Assembly: GCA_020636445.1 (NCBI GenBank)
Contig: JACJXV010000010.1
Location: 1-64,000, forward strand
Length of the DNA: 64,000 bases
Direction: 5' to 3'
DNA from: Lewinellaceae bacterium
GTDB taxonomy: Bacteria > Bacteroidota > Bacteroidia > Chitinophagales > Saprospiraceae
Under the pieces are notes generated by a model that had not been told where the DNA came from, made no database searches, and saw only the letters and a list, made by a program, of their open reading frames with translations. Numbering within the stretch: position 1 is the first letter of the stretch; every line of letters starts with the position of its first letter. Below are positions 8,028-16,706 of the stretch, one piece after another. Both the position numbers and the translations under genes were made by a program.

Positions 8028-9101
8028 TTATTGGTTAATGGTAATCCGGTTGCCATCCTCCAAATAGGGGGCACCTAAGGTAACGACTTGCTGCTCGGCA
8101 CTAAGTCCACTCGCGATAGCGGCTTTACCTTCATAGAGGGAAGCGATAGTCACTACCGTTCGCCGGGCATATTCGCCATCCACGACAAAAACGTAGGCCT
8201 TGTTTCCTTTGGCTTCAACCAGTGCATCAATGGGAATCGTCAGTTGTGGAGAACTTGCCGGAGGGGTAATGACTACGTTGGCTACCAGGCCTGCGGCTAG
8301 CCGGGGCGGATTGCCAACCAGCGAAAACTCTGCATCAAAGGTTCCGTTCTGCGGATTCCCTACGATCGCCAGGCGGCTTACCTTTGCCGGAAACGATTGC
8401 CCGGGATAGGCATCCAGCGTTACTACCGCCGCATCACCCGGGTTAAGCCGGGCCCAGTCGCGGTCCGCTAATCCCGTTTTCACGACCCAATCCTGGCGGG
8501 CATTGCTCAGAATGTAAAATACCGGTGTGCCCGGCCCTACGACTTCGCCTTCATTCATCAGCTGCTTGACTACCTTGCCACTGATCGGAGAGCGAATTTC
8601 GGAATAACTCTGGTTGAAGCGGGCAATCTGAAGCCCCTGCTGGGCTACCGTAAGACCGGTCTTGGCATTTTGTACCTGCTCCAGCGTTGCAACGCTGTCG
8701 GCGTAAAGGTTCTGCGCCCGCTGCAGGTCGCGTTGTGCTTTGTCAACCGCTTCGGAAGCTTGCTGGACCTGCGCTTTAATTTCCGTTGGGTTCAGGGTAG
8801 CCAGTAACTGTCCCTCGCGAACAAAATCGCCCTCGCCAACCAGGACACGCGCAATGACGCCTCCTGTTTTAAAGGCCGGGCGGGCTTCATTGGAAGAACT
8901 GACGATGCCTGCCACCTGAATAGGGACCACCAATGAAGCTAACTCCACCGGGCTCACCGCAACGGGAATGGCACGGTCGGCAGGAATAGCCGCAGGGGCT
9001 TCTTCCGCAGCCGACCCCTTGCAGGCCTGGACCAATAAAGTGATCCCGAATAAGGTAATCAGGGATAACAGGCGAATGGGGAATATCGATAACCGATTCA
9101 T
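8028..9101 (-). CDS. RND efflux periplasmic adaptor (membrane fusion lipoprotein)
   Basis: The adaptor links the inner-membrane pump to the outer-membrane channel. It begins with a lipoprotein signal: hydrophobic segment LITLFGITLLVQAC with the lipobox cysteine near residue 27. The order typical of HlyD/AcrA adaptors follows. A barrel-sandwich strand GVIARVLVGEGDFVREGQLLATL is followed by a coiled-coil hairpin (QVQQASEAVDKAQRDLQRAQNL region), the closing lipoyl strand RSPISGKVVKQLMNEGEVV, then beta-barrel and membrane-proximal domains. The length of 357 residues is normal. Placed between the channel (31 bases upstream) and the pump (24 bases downstream). Confidence 0.94.
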   Translation of the reverse strand: MNRLSIFPIRLLSLITLFGITLLVQACKGSAAEEAPAAIPADRAIPVAVSPVELASLVVPIQVAGIVSSSNEARPAFKTGGVIARVLVGEGDFVREGQLLATLNPTEIKAQVQQASEAVDKAQRDLQRAQNLYADSVATLEQVQNAKTGLTVAQQGLQIARFNQSYSEIRSPISGKVVKQLMNEGEVVGPGTPVFYILSNARQDWVVKTGLADRDWARLNPGDAAVVTLDAYPGQSFPAKVSRLAIVGNPQNGTFDAEFSLVGNPPRLAAGLVANVVITPPASSPQLTIPIDALVEAKGNKAYVFVVDGEYARRTVVTIASLYEGKAAIASGLSAEQQVVTLGAPYLEDGNRITINQ

Positions 9102-9132
9102 AACGGGTGTTTTTTAATCCTGTAAAGGTGAT

Positions 9133-10488
9133 TTACAAATTATAGCCGGCAACGGCACGTTCCAGTTCGGTCAGGCGAATCAGGTAATCGAGCCGGGCCA
9201 CCGAGTGGCGCAAGTCGGTATTAGTGAGTTGTGTGCGCGCTTCCAGCACATCGATGTAGTTGGTTGAGCCTTCTTTATAGCGCCGGAAAACATCGCGATA
9301 ATATTGCCGGGCACCGGCTAATTGCCGGTCATAGCTTTGCCAGACGGTCCGGGCCGATTGCACCAATTCCCGGGATGTCTGTACCTGCAGGTCGATCAGG
9401 TTTTCCGCCTGTCGCGTTTGTTCCTGCAGGGCCAAGCCGGCAACCTGGGCTTGCTCTACCTGTAGTTGGTTGCGCTTAGCACTGTAGATGGGTATTTCCA
9501 ATGAAACGCCTAAGAGGACGTAGCCACCCCATTTGAAATCAAAATTCTGAGAGCCTACATCTAGTTGGGCGCCGATGGTAGGCTTGCGAAAGCTATTCTC
9601 CAGGGCGACCAGAATTTCATTTATTTCCTGTGCTTTTGCCAATTGGGAAAGTTCTTCGCGGGTTCCAGCAACGGACTGTTCGGCATTACTTGGCTGTTCG
9701 ACCCAGCTGGAGTCGATCGCAATTGCAGCATCGAAAGGTCGGCCGCAGAGATGATTAAAATAAGCCGCGGCATTGCGCAGTTGCGCCATGGCTTCCACCC
9801 GCTGCGCCTCAACCCCGGCTATCTCGCCATCGCTGCGCACTAACACCGAAGGAGGCGCCTGGTCATTGCGCACCAGACTTTCATTGACGCGCCGACTCTC
9901 TTGCAACAACGCCAGGGCGCTATCGTAGATACGTACCGCCTCACCGGCCTGCTGATACCGATAATAAGCACTCTTAATATCACGCACCAATTCACGGCGG
10001 TACAAATTGATTTCAATTCCCCGCAAGTCTACCTGTTTGGTTTTGACCTCCCGGTTAAGCTTGATTTCGGCATTCCAGATCGGTTGTTTTACCCGGAACC
10101 GCGCATCGTAAAAGTTGTCGGGCAGAAACTGCTCATTGACATTCTCTATCTGGGGGAAGGCGTTAGTTTGCGTCAGCTGATTGAGTGTGCCATAAACCGG
10201 ATTAAGGAGATCACCGACCGGTATGGAAATATCCCGGCCACCCGCTGCCCGCGTATACGACACGCCAAAGGCTACATCGGGATAATACAAGCGGCGGGCC
10301 TCCTCCAGTGCCAGAAGGCTCTGGTTAAGCAGAAACTGCTTCTCCTTAATGACATGACTGTTCTGCATGGCCTCGTCAATATAACCGCTGAGTACCGGTG
10401 AGGTAGTGGGCTGGGCCGCCAAAAGCTGGACAAATAAAATGCTCAGCACAGAAAACCAGGTTCGTCGATAAAAACTATGTTGTAACAT
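9133..10488 (-). CDS. TolC-like outer membrane efflux channel
   Basis: Outer-membrane channel of the RND exporter and first gene of its operon. The ATG at 10488 gives MLQHSFYRR followed by a hydrophobic stretch ending LLAAQ, a Sec signal peptide. An in-frame extension to 10560 would put 24 residues in front of the signal, so I rejected it. About 451 residues, with two repeated outer-membrane-efflux halves rich in long amphipathic helices and Gln/Ala/Glu heptads (YRYQQAGEAVRIYDSALALL; YKEGSTNYIDVLEARTQL). The latter is the conserved motif near the second helical hairpin. Confidence 0.93.
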   Translation of the reverse strand: MLQHSFYRRTWFSVLSILFVQLLAAQPTTSPVLSGYIDEAMQNSHVIKEKQFLLNQSLLALEEARRLYYPDVAFGVSYTRAAGGRDISIPVGDLLNPVYGTLNQLTQTNAFPQIENVNEQFLPDNFYDARFRVKQPIWNAEIKLNREVKTKQVDLRGIEINLYRRELVRDIKSAYYRYQQAGEAVRIYDSALALLQESRRVNESLVRNDQAPPSVLVRSDGEIAGVEAQRVEAMAQLRNAAAYFNHLCGRPFDAAIAIDSSWVEQPSNAEQSVAGTREELSQLAKAQEINEILVALENSFRKPTIGAQLDVGSQNFDFKWGGYVLLGVSLEIPIYSAKRNQLQVEQAQVAGLALQEQTRQAENLIDLQVQTSRELVQSARTVWQSYDRQLAGARQYYRDVFRRYKEGSTNYIDVLEARTQLTNTDLRHSVARLDYLIRLTELERAVAGYNL

Positions 10489-10543
10489 GATATGGGTGAT
10501 TGGGTGATACAAGCCAAAAAGGATCGTTGGTGTTTTACTACTA

Positions 10544-10570
10544 CAAAGTAACAGCAGCAACGGGCGTCAA
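10544..10570 (-). promoter_or_regulatory. Possible promoter of the RND efflux operon
   Basis: The minus strand reads TTG (10570-10568), 17 bases, then TACTTTG (10550-10544), one base short of TAnnTTTG. It lies about 55 bases upstream of the channel gene start. No obvious operator or adjacent TetR/MarR gene is present. Confidence 0.4.
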
Positions 10571-10733
10571 TCCAGCAATTTTCAGTGAACTGCTTATTTT
10601 GCAGGCTGAATTGTATGGAATACTCCTTGGACTGTTGCGCCCAGGCTGCGTAATATTTTGGTAAAAGGCAGCAAAAAAGTTGTGCAACGTTGCCGGGCGG
10701 CTTAACTTCCCAAACCAGCTTAAACAATAAACC

Positions 10734-11888
10734 ATGATCTCTCCAAAACCTGTTACCACACCGGCTCCGGCCTTTGCTCCGCCTCAGCGAAAACTAATGG
10801 GCCCCGGCCCCTCTGATATCTACCCCGAAGTACTGGCAGCGCTTTCGCGACCAACTGTCGGGCACCTCGATCCCGAATTCGTCCGCATGATGGATGAACT
10901 GCGAGTCCTAACACAGTATGCTTTTCAAACCGATAACCGCCTGACGATGGTGGTTTCTGCTCCCGGTTCTGCAGGTATGGAAACCTGCTTTGTTAACCTC
11001 GTAGAAGCAGGGGACCAGGTGATCGTTTGCCGCAACGGCGTTTTCGGCGGGCGGATGGTGGAAAATGTGGAGCGCTGCGGAGGTATTCCTATTGTTGTAG
11101 ATTTCCCGTGGGGAAGTCCGGTTGACCCTAACAAGGTTGAAGATGCGCTAAAAAGTCATCCCGAGGCCCGTATCCTGGCTTTTGTTCATGCAGAAACATC
11201 CACCGGGGCCCGATCGGATGCCCAAACACTTTGTGCGCTTGCCCAGCAGTACAACTGCCTGACCATTGTCGATGCTGTAACCTCCCTGGCAGGGGTCCCG
11301 GTTTTAGTCGATGAGTGGGGGATTGATGCCATCTATTCCGGTAGTCAGAAATGTTTATCCTGCGTTCCGGGTCTTTCTCCGGTTTCTCTGAGTGAACGGG
11401 CGGTTGCGCGCATTCAGCAACGCAAAAACAAGGTTCAAAGTTGGTTTCTCGACCTTAGCCTGGTTATGCAGTATTGGGGAGATGGTCTCGTTGGGAGTAA
11501 ACGCTCTTACCACCATACCGCCCCGGTGAATACCCTGTATGCCATGCATGAAGCCCTGCGCATCTTGCAAACCGAAGGGCTGGAAAATAGCTGGAACCGC
11601 CACCAGCGTTGCCACGAACGGTTGCGCGACGGATTGGAAGCCTTGGGTTTCCGCTACCTGGTAGATATTGAATACCGCCTACCCCAGCTAAATGCCGTTT
11701 TTCTCCCTGCGGGGGTTACCGATGAAGCCAACCTGCGTCGCCGATTGCTTGATGAGTTTAATCTCGAGGTGGGTTCCGGCCTCGGAGACCTTTCCGGAAA
11801 AATCTGGCGGATCGGACTGATGGGGTACAGTGCCCGACCGGAAAATGTTGACTTCTGCCTGGATGCTATCGGTAGCGTTCTATCCTGA
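10734..11888 (+). CDS. Class V PLP-dependent aminotransferase (alanine/serine--glyoxylate type)
   Basis: Fold-type I PLP enzyme of the AGXT/SPT family, which transfers the amino group of alanine or serine to glyoxylate. Visible features are the N-terminal LMGPGPSDIYPEVLAAL signature, SAPGSAGMETCFVNL around the PLP phosphate, the aspartate strand TIVDAVTSLAGVPV, the Schiff-base lysine Lys206 in YSGSQKCLS, and the substrate-arginine region KIWRIGLMGYSARPENV near the C terminus. At 384 residues it is full length. Substrate preference cannot be fixed from sequence. Monocistronic, divergent from the RND operon. A terminator 220 bases downstream may or may not belong to it. Confidence 0.9.
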   Translation: MISPKPVTTPAPAFAPPQRKLMGPGPSDIYPEVLAALSRPTVGHLDPEFVRMMDELRVLTQYAFQTDNRLTMVVSAPGSAGMETCFVNLVEAGDQVIVCRNGVFGGRMVENVERCGGIPIVVDFPWGSPVDPNKVEDALKSHPEARILAFVHAETSTGARSDAQTLCALAQQYNCLTIVDAVTSLAGVPVLVDEWGIDAIYSGSQKCLSCVPGLSPVSLSERAVARIQQRKNKVQSWFLDLSLVMQYWGDGLVGSKRSYHHTAPVNTLYAMHEALRILQTEGLENSWNRHQRCHERLRDGLEALGFRYLVDIEYRLPQLNAVFLPAGVTDEANLRRRLLDEFNLEVGSGLGDLSGKIWRIGLMGYSARPENVDFCLDAIGSVLS

Positions 11889-12105
11889 CGTTGAGGTCAT
11901 CGCATACGCATTGTGAAGTCCTTTGGTAATATAATGTTGCTATAAATTGGTAAATCATTACACCAAGAGCACATAAGCTCAAAACGAGCAAAACCAATGA
12001 TTTAACGGCATCATTCCGCCAAGAAACGGTTTTTTATCCTGAAAAAATGTACATCGTAAAGCAAATAATTGTTCCTTTGCATTATGATTTGTTATTAGCT
12101 AAACG

Positions 12106-12155
12106 GGACATCCTGGCTGCAGCAATGCTTTTGGGATGTCCCTTTTTTGTTTCCC
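12106..12155 (+). terminator. Strong rho-independent terminator, plus strand
   Basis: The stem GGGACATCC (12105-12113) pairs with GGATGTCCC (12141-12149) across a long AT/GC-mixed loop and is followed by TTTTTT. The U tract sets the direction as plus. It lies 217 bases after the aminotransferase stop, with no gene between. Confidence 0.8.
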
Positions 12156-12178
12156 AGAGCAATTCTGCCTGCTTTAGA

Positions 12179-12841
12179 CTACTCAGCCCGAGGATAAAAA
12201 TTGCCATCATTCTTTAGAATCGTATTGGCTGGAATAGTTCCCCGCGCCGGAACCAGCGGATAAATAATTGTTTGCCGACCGGCAATAGTACCCGGAAAAA
12301 GAACCGCATTACAACCAACCTCTACTTCATCACCAAGGAGTCCCCCCAGTTTGTTCAATCCAGTAGCTACTTTTTTTCCATCAATCACGACGTGAATTTC
12401 ATCACCGGTGTTCTTGAAGTTGGAAAGAATAGCGCCCGCACCTAAGTGGGCTTTATACCCGAGAATGGAATCCCCTACATAATTGAAGTGTGGCACCTGA
12501 ACCCCGTCGAACAATACGGCATTTTTGATTTCACTGGAATTGCCAATCACAGCAGCATTTCCTATGAGGACATTCTCCCGAATAAAGGCGCTGTGCCGGA
12601 TATCACAATCCGCACCGATAATTATCGGGCCACGCAACACGGCGGTAGGGGCTATAGTCGTACCCGGCCCTACCCATACCTGGGGTTGAATTTCCTGAAA
12701 ATCCGAAGGTAGTTGGGCCGACAGGTCCAAAATTACCTGGTGCAGCATGGGTAATATCTCCCATGGAAAAGGTAGTTCGCGCAGGAGCTCTCCTGCGCGG
12801 CTGTGCGCTAGTGAAAAAAGCGATTGTGTCAAATTGGCCAT
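12179..12841 (-). CDS. Left-handed beta-helix protein, GlmU C-terminal-like acyltransferase/sugar-nucleotide enzyme
   Basis: Starts MANLTQSLFSLAHSRAGELL (ATG 12841; a second in-frame ATG at 12892 would add 17 residues). After a helical N-terminal segment, hexapeptide repeats run from about residue 60 to 190 (IAPTAVLRGPIIIGADCDI, VLIGNAAVIGNSSEI, AHLGAGAILSN), the left-handed parallel beta-helix of the GlmU C-terminal acetyltransferase. There is no nucleotidyltransferase domain (no GxGTRM), so this is the stand-alone form. The family includes annotated glucosamine-1-phosphate N-acetyltransferase-like proteins; the actual acyl acceptor is unknown. Cytoplasmic. Confidence 0.85.
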   Translation of the reverse strand: MANLTQSLFSLAHSRAGELLRELPFPWEILPMLHQVILDLSAQLPSDFQEIQPQVWVGPGTTIAPTAVLRGPIIIGADCDIRHSAFIRENVLIGNAAVIGNSSEIKNAVLFDGVQVPHFNYVGDSILGYKAHLGAGAILSNFKNTGDEIHVVIDGKKVATGLNKLGGLLGDEVEVGCNAVLFPGTIAGRQTIIYPLVPARGTIPANTILKNDGNFYPRAE

Positions 12842-12892
12842 ACCCAAGGTGCTTTTTCCGGAAAGATAAGCATCCCTGCGTATATGGTTCAT

Positions 12893-13156
12893 AGGATGAT
12901 GGCCCTGGTGAGTGTGTCCCCGTCGTTTATTAATTCAGATCACTGCAGCATGAACATTTGCTTATTCATGCCTGAAGTAAGTGATGGGTCATTATTATGT
13001 ATAAGCTTTGTTCAGTGCAATTTTGGGGTTCAACAAGGCAAAAAACGCAGGCGACGCAGCGCGTCGGCGAGGCTTTTTAACGAAGTGGAAGCTCAAAAGG
13101 GCCTGAATTAAGGTATAGATAATATTGTCCCATCACTTATGGGAACAACGCACCGA
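12893..13156. other. Gene-free spacer between PiT and beta-helix gene
   Basis: No gene seen. It contains ATGAA-N9-TTCAT near 12951 and a GC-rich hairpin-like stretch GGCGACGCAGCGCGTCGGCG (13049-13068) followed by GGCTTTTTAACG. The stretch is oriented so that it could end either strand weakly. Confidence 0.4.
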
Positions 13157-15436
13157 TTAATCCTCAGAGGTAATCGTCAGCAGGTATTCCGCCGATGCAT
13201 CCCGTTCTAGGCGTTGATATAGCTTAACAAACCGGGCGGCGACCGTTACCAGGTCTTTGGTTTCCAACAAAATATTGAATACCAAAATACTATTCCTGGC
13301 ACTGAACACTTCGGCCTTAATACCTTGTGCTTGTAAGCTAAGTAAGTGTTCGATCTGTTGCAGCAACTCCTTCTTCCGGCCCTTCAACTCCTCAAAACGA
13401 TTAAATGACCTATCGCGCATCACCTGTGCACAGTCCATGAGATATAAATGCAGGAATTCCGAAATGGCTCGCATGTCTTTGCTCTGGGCTTCGTCCAGTG
13501 GAGCCAGAATATCAGCGACGTGCTGGCGGGCAGTATCGACAATGAAGGTTGCTGACTGTACTAAATCCTGTTCCATGTCATAGGCCAGCAGGTAGGTACG
13601 GGATCCTTCCGATAATTCTTCCTTGATACGCCGAATGGAGCTGTAAAACGTATACTTAAATTCTTCATTGCTCTTCCCCAGGCGGTCCATCGCAATGGTA
13701 GCCTGTCGGAGCATGTTGATATCTTCTTTGATTAACCCCTCAATAGCCGACCGGAAACCATCGCTGACGGCCTCCAAACTATCAGCCAGGTTATTGGCTG
13801 TGGAGAATATCACCTCACGGGCCGGAATCAACTCCGACCGGCGGGTTGCCTGCAACAGTTTATCTTTATCTGCTTCGCGCCGCCGGTGAACGCGAATCGT
13901 GTTAAAGATGAAGCCTACCGAGAAAGCAACTAACAAACCGATGCCAATCATCCCAAATTTGCTCATGATCAGGGCAAAAACGGCCGACACGGTAAAGGCA
14001 ATGAAGGCGGTCATGAACCACCCCAGTAAAACGTTCAACACTCCCGCTACCCGGAAGACAGCGCTATCGCGCCCCCAGGCCCGGTCAGCCAGGGACGAAC
14101 CCATTGCTACCATGAACGTCACATAAGTTGTCGAAAGCGGCAATTTCAGAGAGGTCGCAAAGGCAATGAGCGAACTGGCCACCGTCAGGTTTACGGAAGC
14201 ACGCACCAGATCAAACGCTGGCGGGTCCGCTTCTTCACCCGGCTTGGGGCGATAGGGTTGGGGGCGAAAATTACTTTCAATACGCTGCTTAACACCCTGG
14301 GGAATAACCTTGCCTAAACGGGCACTGACATCCCAGGCAAAGCGAACTACGCCCCGGGCAAAGTAGTTCGAGCTAAATCGTTCAAGGCCTTCCGATTGCC
14401 GCCCCAGGTTGACCTCCGTTTCGGTAACCGACCGGGCCTTCTTCGAAAGCCATAAGGTCAAAAGCATAATAACCCCGGCTGGCAGTAATAAGTAGGTTTT
14501 GGCCGGATAGGCCTTGGAAAGCGAGGTCATCAAAAACCCGTCAGGCGAAGCTCCAGATGCCGCCCAATCGTTATAGGACTCAAACCCAGCTACGGAAACC
14601 CCAATGAAATTGACCAGATCGTTACTGGCAAACGCCATAGCTAAGGCAAAGGTGCCAGCCAATACAACAATGCGTAAAATATTGAAATTGGTAAACCGGT
14701 TAACCAGGGCCAGGATCGTCGCCCAAATCGCGAAGGATCCCAAAAAGAGCAGTGGAATATGCGCCTGAATCCAGTTAATAAATGACCCGGAGATAAAAGA
14801 AGCTCCCTTCAGGCCTTTAAACAACAAGAAATAGGTGATCACCGCCAGGGAAATACCGCCCCAGACAATTCCTACCGTATGTAGCCGACGCTGATAATTG
14901 AAGGTAAAAATAAGGCGGACCAGATACATAACCACAATGCCCACCGTAAACGCTACCCCCACCGAGATAAAAATACCGGTAATAATCGCCAACGCACTCG
15001 AGGAGTTGATATAGCCGGCAACCGCACCAAGTCCTTCTCCATTATTCAGGACCTTAATGGCTGCTACGGCAACAGCCGCTCCCAAAAGCTCAAAAACAAT
15101 GGAAACAGTGGTAGATGTCGGTAAACCAAACGTGTTGAAGAGATCAAGGAGCACCACATCCGTGAACATCACGGCCAGGAAGATCACCATCACCTCGGCA
15201 AACACAAAAAACTGCGGGTTGAAAATACCTTTGCGGGCAACCTCCATCATACCACCCGCAAATAAGGCGCCAATCACGATCCCCAGACTCGCAACAACCA
15301 TAATGATTCGCCGGGTAGCTACCCTGGATCCTATCGCAGAATTCAGGAAGTTTACTGCGTCATTACTCACACCAACCACCAGGTCGGCAATAGCTAACCC
15401 GAATAGTAACAGGACAAAAAGAAAATAAATGTCCAT
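13157..15436 (-). CDS. Inorganic phosphate transporter PiT fused to a PhoU-like domain
   Basis: Sodium- or proton-coupled phosphate uptake protein of the inner membrane. The two inverted PiT signatures are clear: GVSNDAVNFLNSAIGS near residue 23 and FASNDLVNFIGVSVAGF near residue 270. About ten to twelve hydrophobic helices occupy residues 1-520. The C-terminal 230 residues (from about 530) are soluble and all-helical with repeated three-helix-bundle character (NNLADSLEAVSDGFRSAIEG), matching PhoU/DUF47-like regulatory domains. At 759 residues it is far longer than a plain PiT (about 400-530). Monocistronic; no pho-box was sought successfully. Confidence 0.92.
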   Translation of the reverse strand: MDIYFLFVLLLFGLAIADLVVGVSNDAVNFLNSAIGSRVATRRIIMVVASLGIVIGALFAGGMMEVARKGIFNPQFFVFAEVMVIFLAVMFTDVVLLDLFNTFGLPTSTTVSIVFELLGAAVAVAAIKVLNNGEGLGAVAGYINSSSALAIITGIFISVGVAFTVGIVVMYLVRLIFTFNYQRRLHTVGIVWGGISLAVITYFLLFKGLKGASFISGSFINWIQAHIPLLFLGSFAIWATILALVNRFTNFNILRIVVLAGTFALAMAFASNDLVNFIGVSVAGFESYNDWAASGASPDGFLMTSLSKAYPAKTYLLLPAGVIMLLTLWLSKKARSVTETEVNLGRQSEGLERFSSNYFARGVVRFAWDVSARLGKVIPQGVKQRIESNFRPQPYRPKPGEEADPPAFDLVRASVNLTVASSLIAFATSLKLPLSTTYVTFMVAMGSSLADRAWGRDSAVFRVAGVLNVLLGWFMTAFIAFTVSAVFALIMSKFGMIGIGLLVAFSVGFIFNTIRVHRRREADKDKLLQATRRSELIPAREVIFSTANNLADSLEAVSDGFRSAIEGLIKEDINMLRQATIAMDRLGKSNEEFKYTFYSSIRRIKEELSEGSRTYLLAYDMEQDLVQSATFIVDTARQHVADILAPLDEAQSKDMRAISEFLHLYLMDCAQVMRDRSFNRFEELKGRKKELLQQIEHLLSLQAQGIKAEVFSARNSILVFNILLETKDLVTVAARFVKLYQRLERDASAEYLLTITSED

Positions 15437-15641
15437 AGCGCTTACCTAATTCGTGATTGGGTAGGTTTTCTACCCGTCCGCAAGGTAAGTTACCAATGTA
15501 AATTGAATATTAACGCACTCGGAAACCAGCTCTTTTTTTTTAGAAATTGTTCAAGATTTTTTGCCGCCGGGGCTCTCTTTACCCATTTTAGGGCCAAAAG
15601 CTAAAAATTATGTACTTTTTGTCCCGAAAATAAGCAGTCTC

Positions 15642-16433
15642 ATGCCGCCTACGGAACAACCGCAAAGCTATCTACCTTCTATTTTTAAAGCCTTTCCCGG
15701 GCTGGTCGCAGCCGAAAGTACCCGTTTGGGCGGGGTTAGTCGGCCTCCTTATGCCTCCCTCAACCTGGGCTGGTCAACCCCGGATGACCCGGAAGCCGTT
15801 CTCGAAAATCGCCGCCGGTTTTTGCAGGCGCTGGGCCTCGACCCAGCCTCGATGGCCAGCAGCCATCAGGTACATGGGCATGAGGTTCTAACCGTGACTG
15901 CGCCGGGCCGCTATGATGGCTATGATGCCCTGATTACCCAACAAAAGGGTATCTGCCTGGCAGTAACCGTGGCGGATTGTACGCCCATTTTAATTTATGA
16001 TCCAAAACAGCAAGCAATTGCCGCTGCCCACGCGGGCTGGCGGGGCACTGTCCAGGAAATTGTTAGGCATACGCTTACTGCCATGCAGCAGCAATTTGCC
16101 AGTAATCCGGCCGACTGTTATGCGTTCATCGGCACTTGTATCGATGAGTGCTCCTTTGCTGTCGATGCGGACGTGGCTGACCACTTCACTTCGCCATACA
16201 AACGCTGGGATGAGCAGCAGGGGAAATTCTTTGTTGACCTGAAAGCCGCTAATCAACAACAACTGCTAACCGCAGGCCTGCAGCCGGACCGGATTGAAAT
16301 ATCTCCTTTTTCAACAGTCACCCATAATGATCGCTACTTTTCACACCGCAAGGAGAAAGGCCAGACCGGTCGAAGCATTAACGTCATTGCCATGATTGGG
16401 TGGGGGAGGCGCGATGCGGCGCGCCCCAAATAG
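15642..16433 (+). CDS. pgeF: Peptidoglycan editing factor PgeF (laccase-domain, YfiH family)
   Basis: Cytoplasmic family that removes wrongly incorporated serine from UDP-MurNAc-L-Ser (E. coli YfiH); the same fold gives copper/zinc-dependent purine nucleosidase activity in relatives. Motifs seen: SSHQVHGHEVL (metal-binding His), AVTVADCTPILIYDP (Cys) and AAAHAGWRGTVQEIV (His), followed by IGTCI near residue 160 and SHRKEKGQTGR at the C terminus. The ATG at 15642 gives 263 residues, the family's usual size. An in-frame extension to 15561 is proline-rich and unlikely. Convergent with the ABC exporter gene downstream. Confidence 0.93.
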   Translation: MPPTEQPQSYLPSIFKAFPGLVAAESTRLGGVSRPPYASLNLGWSTPDDPEAVLENRRRFLQALGLDPASMASSHQVHGHEVLTVTAPGRYDGYDALITQQKGICLAVTVADCTPILIYDPKQQAIAAAHAGWRGTVQEIVRHTLTAMQQQFASNPADCYAFIGTCIDECSFAVDADVADHFTSPYKRWDEQQGKFFVDLKAANQQQLLTAGLQPDRIEISPFSTVTHNDRYFSHRKEKGQTGRSINVIAMIGWGRRDAARPK

Positions 16434-16706
16434 TGGTCTGTCGACTTTGAAAATGAAGGTTGGATAATTATCAGGTGAAGGGTTAAGGTTAAATAGGCCC
16501 GCCTTCGCAAAGCTTGTCCGCCTATGGCGGGCTTCGGCGCGTAAAAAACGCTCAACGCTGAACGAGTAACGCTCAACGCTTTTAGCGTTACTCATTTTCA
16601 TCAAACGCAGCCCTGCTGATTTCCAATTTCTGATTGCTAAGTCGGGTAGCGGCCCGTATCACTATCGCTAACCCTTAATTCCTCAATTGACAGAACACTC
16701 ATCGGG
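16434..16706. repeat. Convergent spacer with word-like repeats and hairpins
   Basis: Contains GCCCGCC...GGCGGGC (16497-16531, with the word TTCGCAAAGCTTGTCCGCC between), then GAGTAACGCT-N10-AGCGTTACTC (16564-16593, 10-bp stem) followed by ATTTTC. The phrases AACGCTCAACGCTGAACGAGTAACG resemble words at 2260-2290 and 56725-56775. The second hairpin could terminate pgeF and, in reverse, the ABC gene. Confidence 0.6.

Noticed and set aside
12095..12105. Shared 11-base word TTAGCTAAACG also found at 37755-37765
   Set aside because: Only one word matches and the surroundings differ, so it is likely chance.
12047..12226. A frame starting MYIVKQIIVPLHYDLLLAKRD
   Set aside because: It runs through the terminator hairpin and into the 3' end of the opposite-strand gene; no independent evidence for translation.
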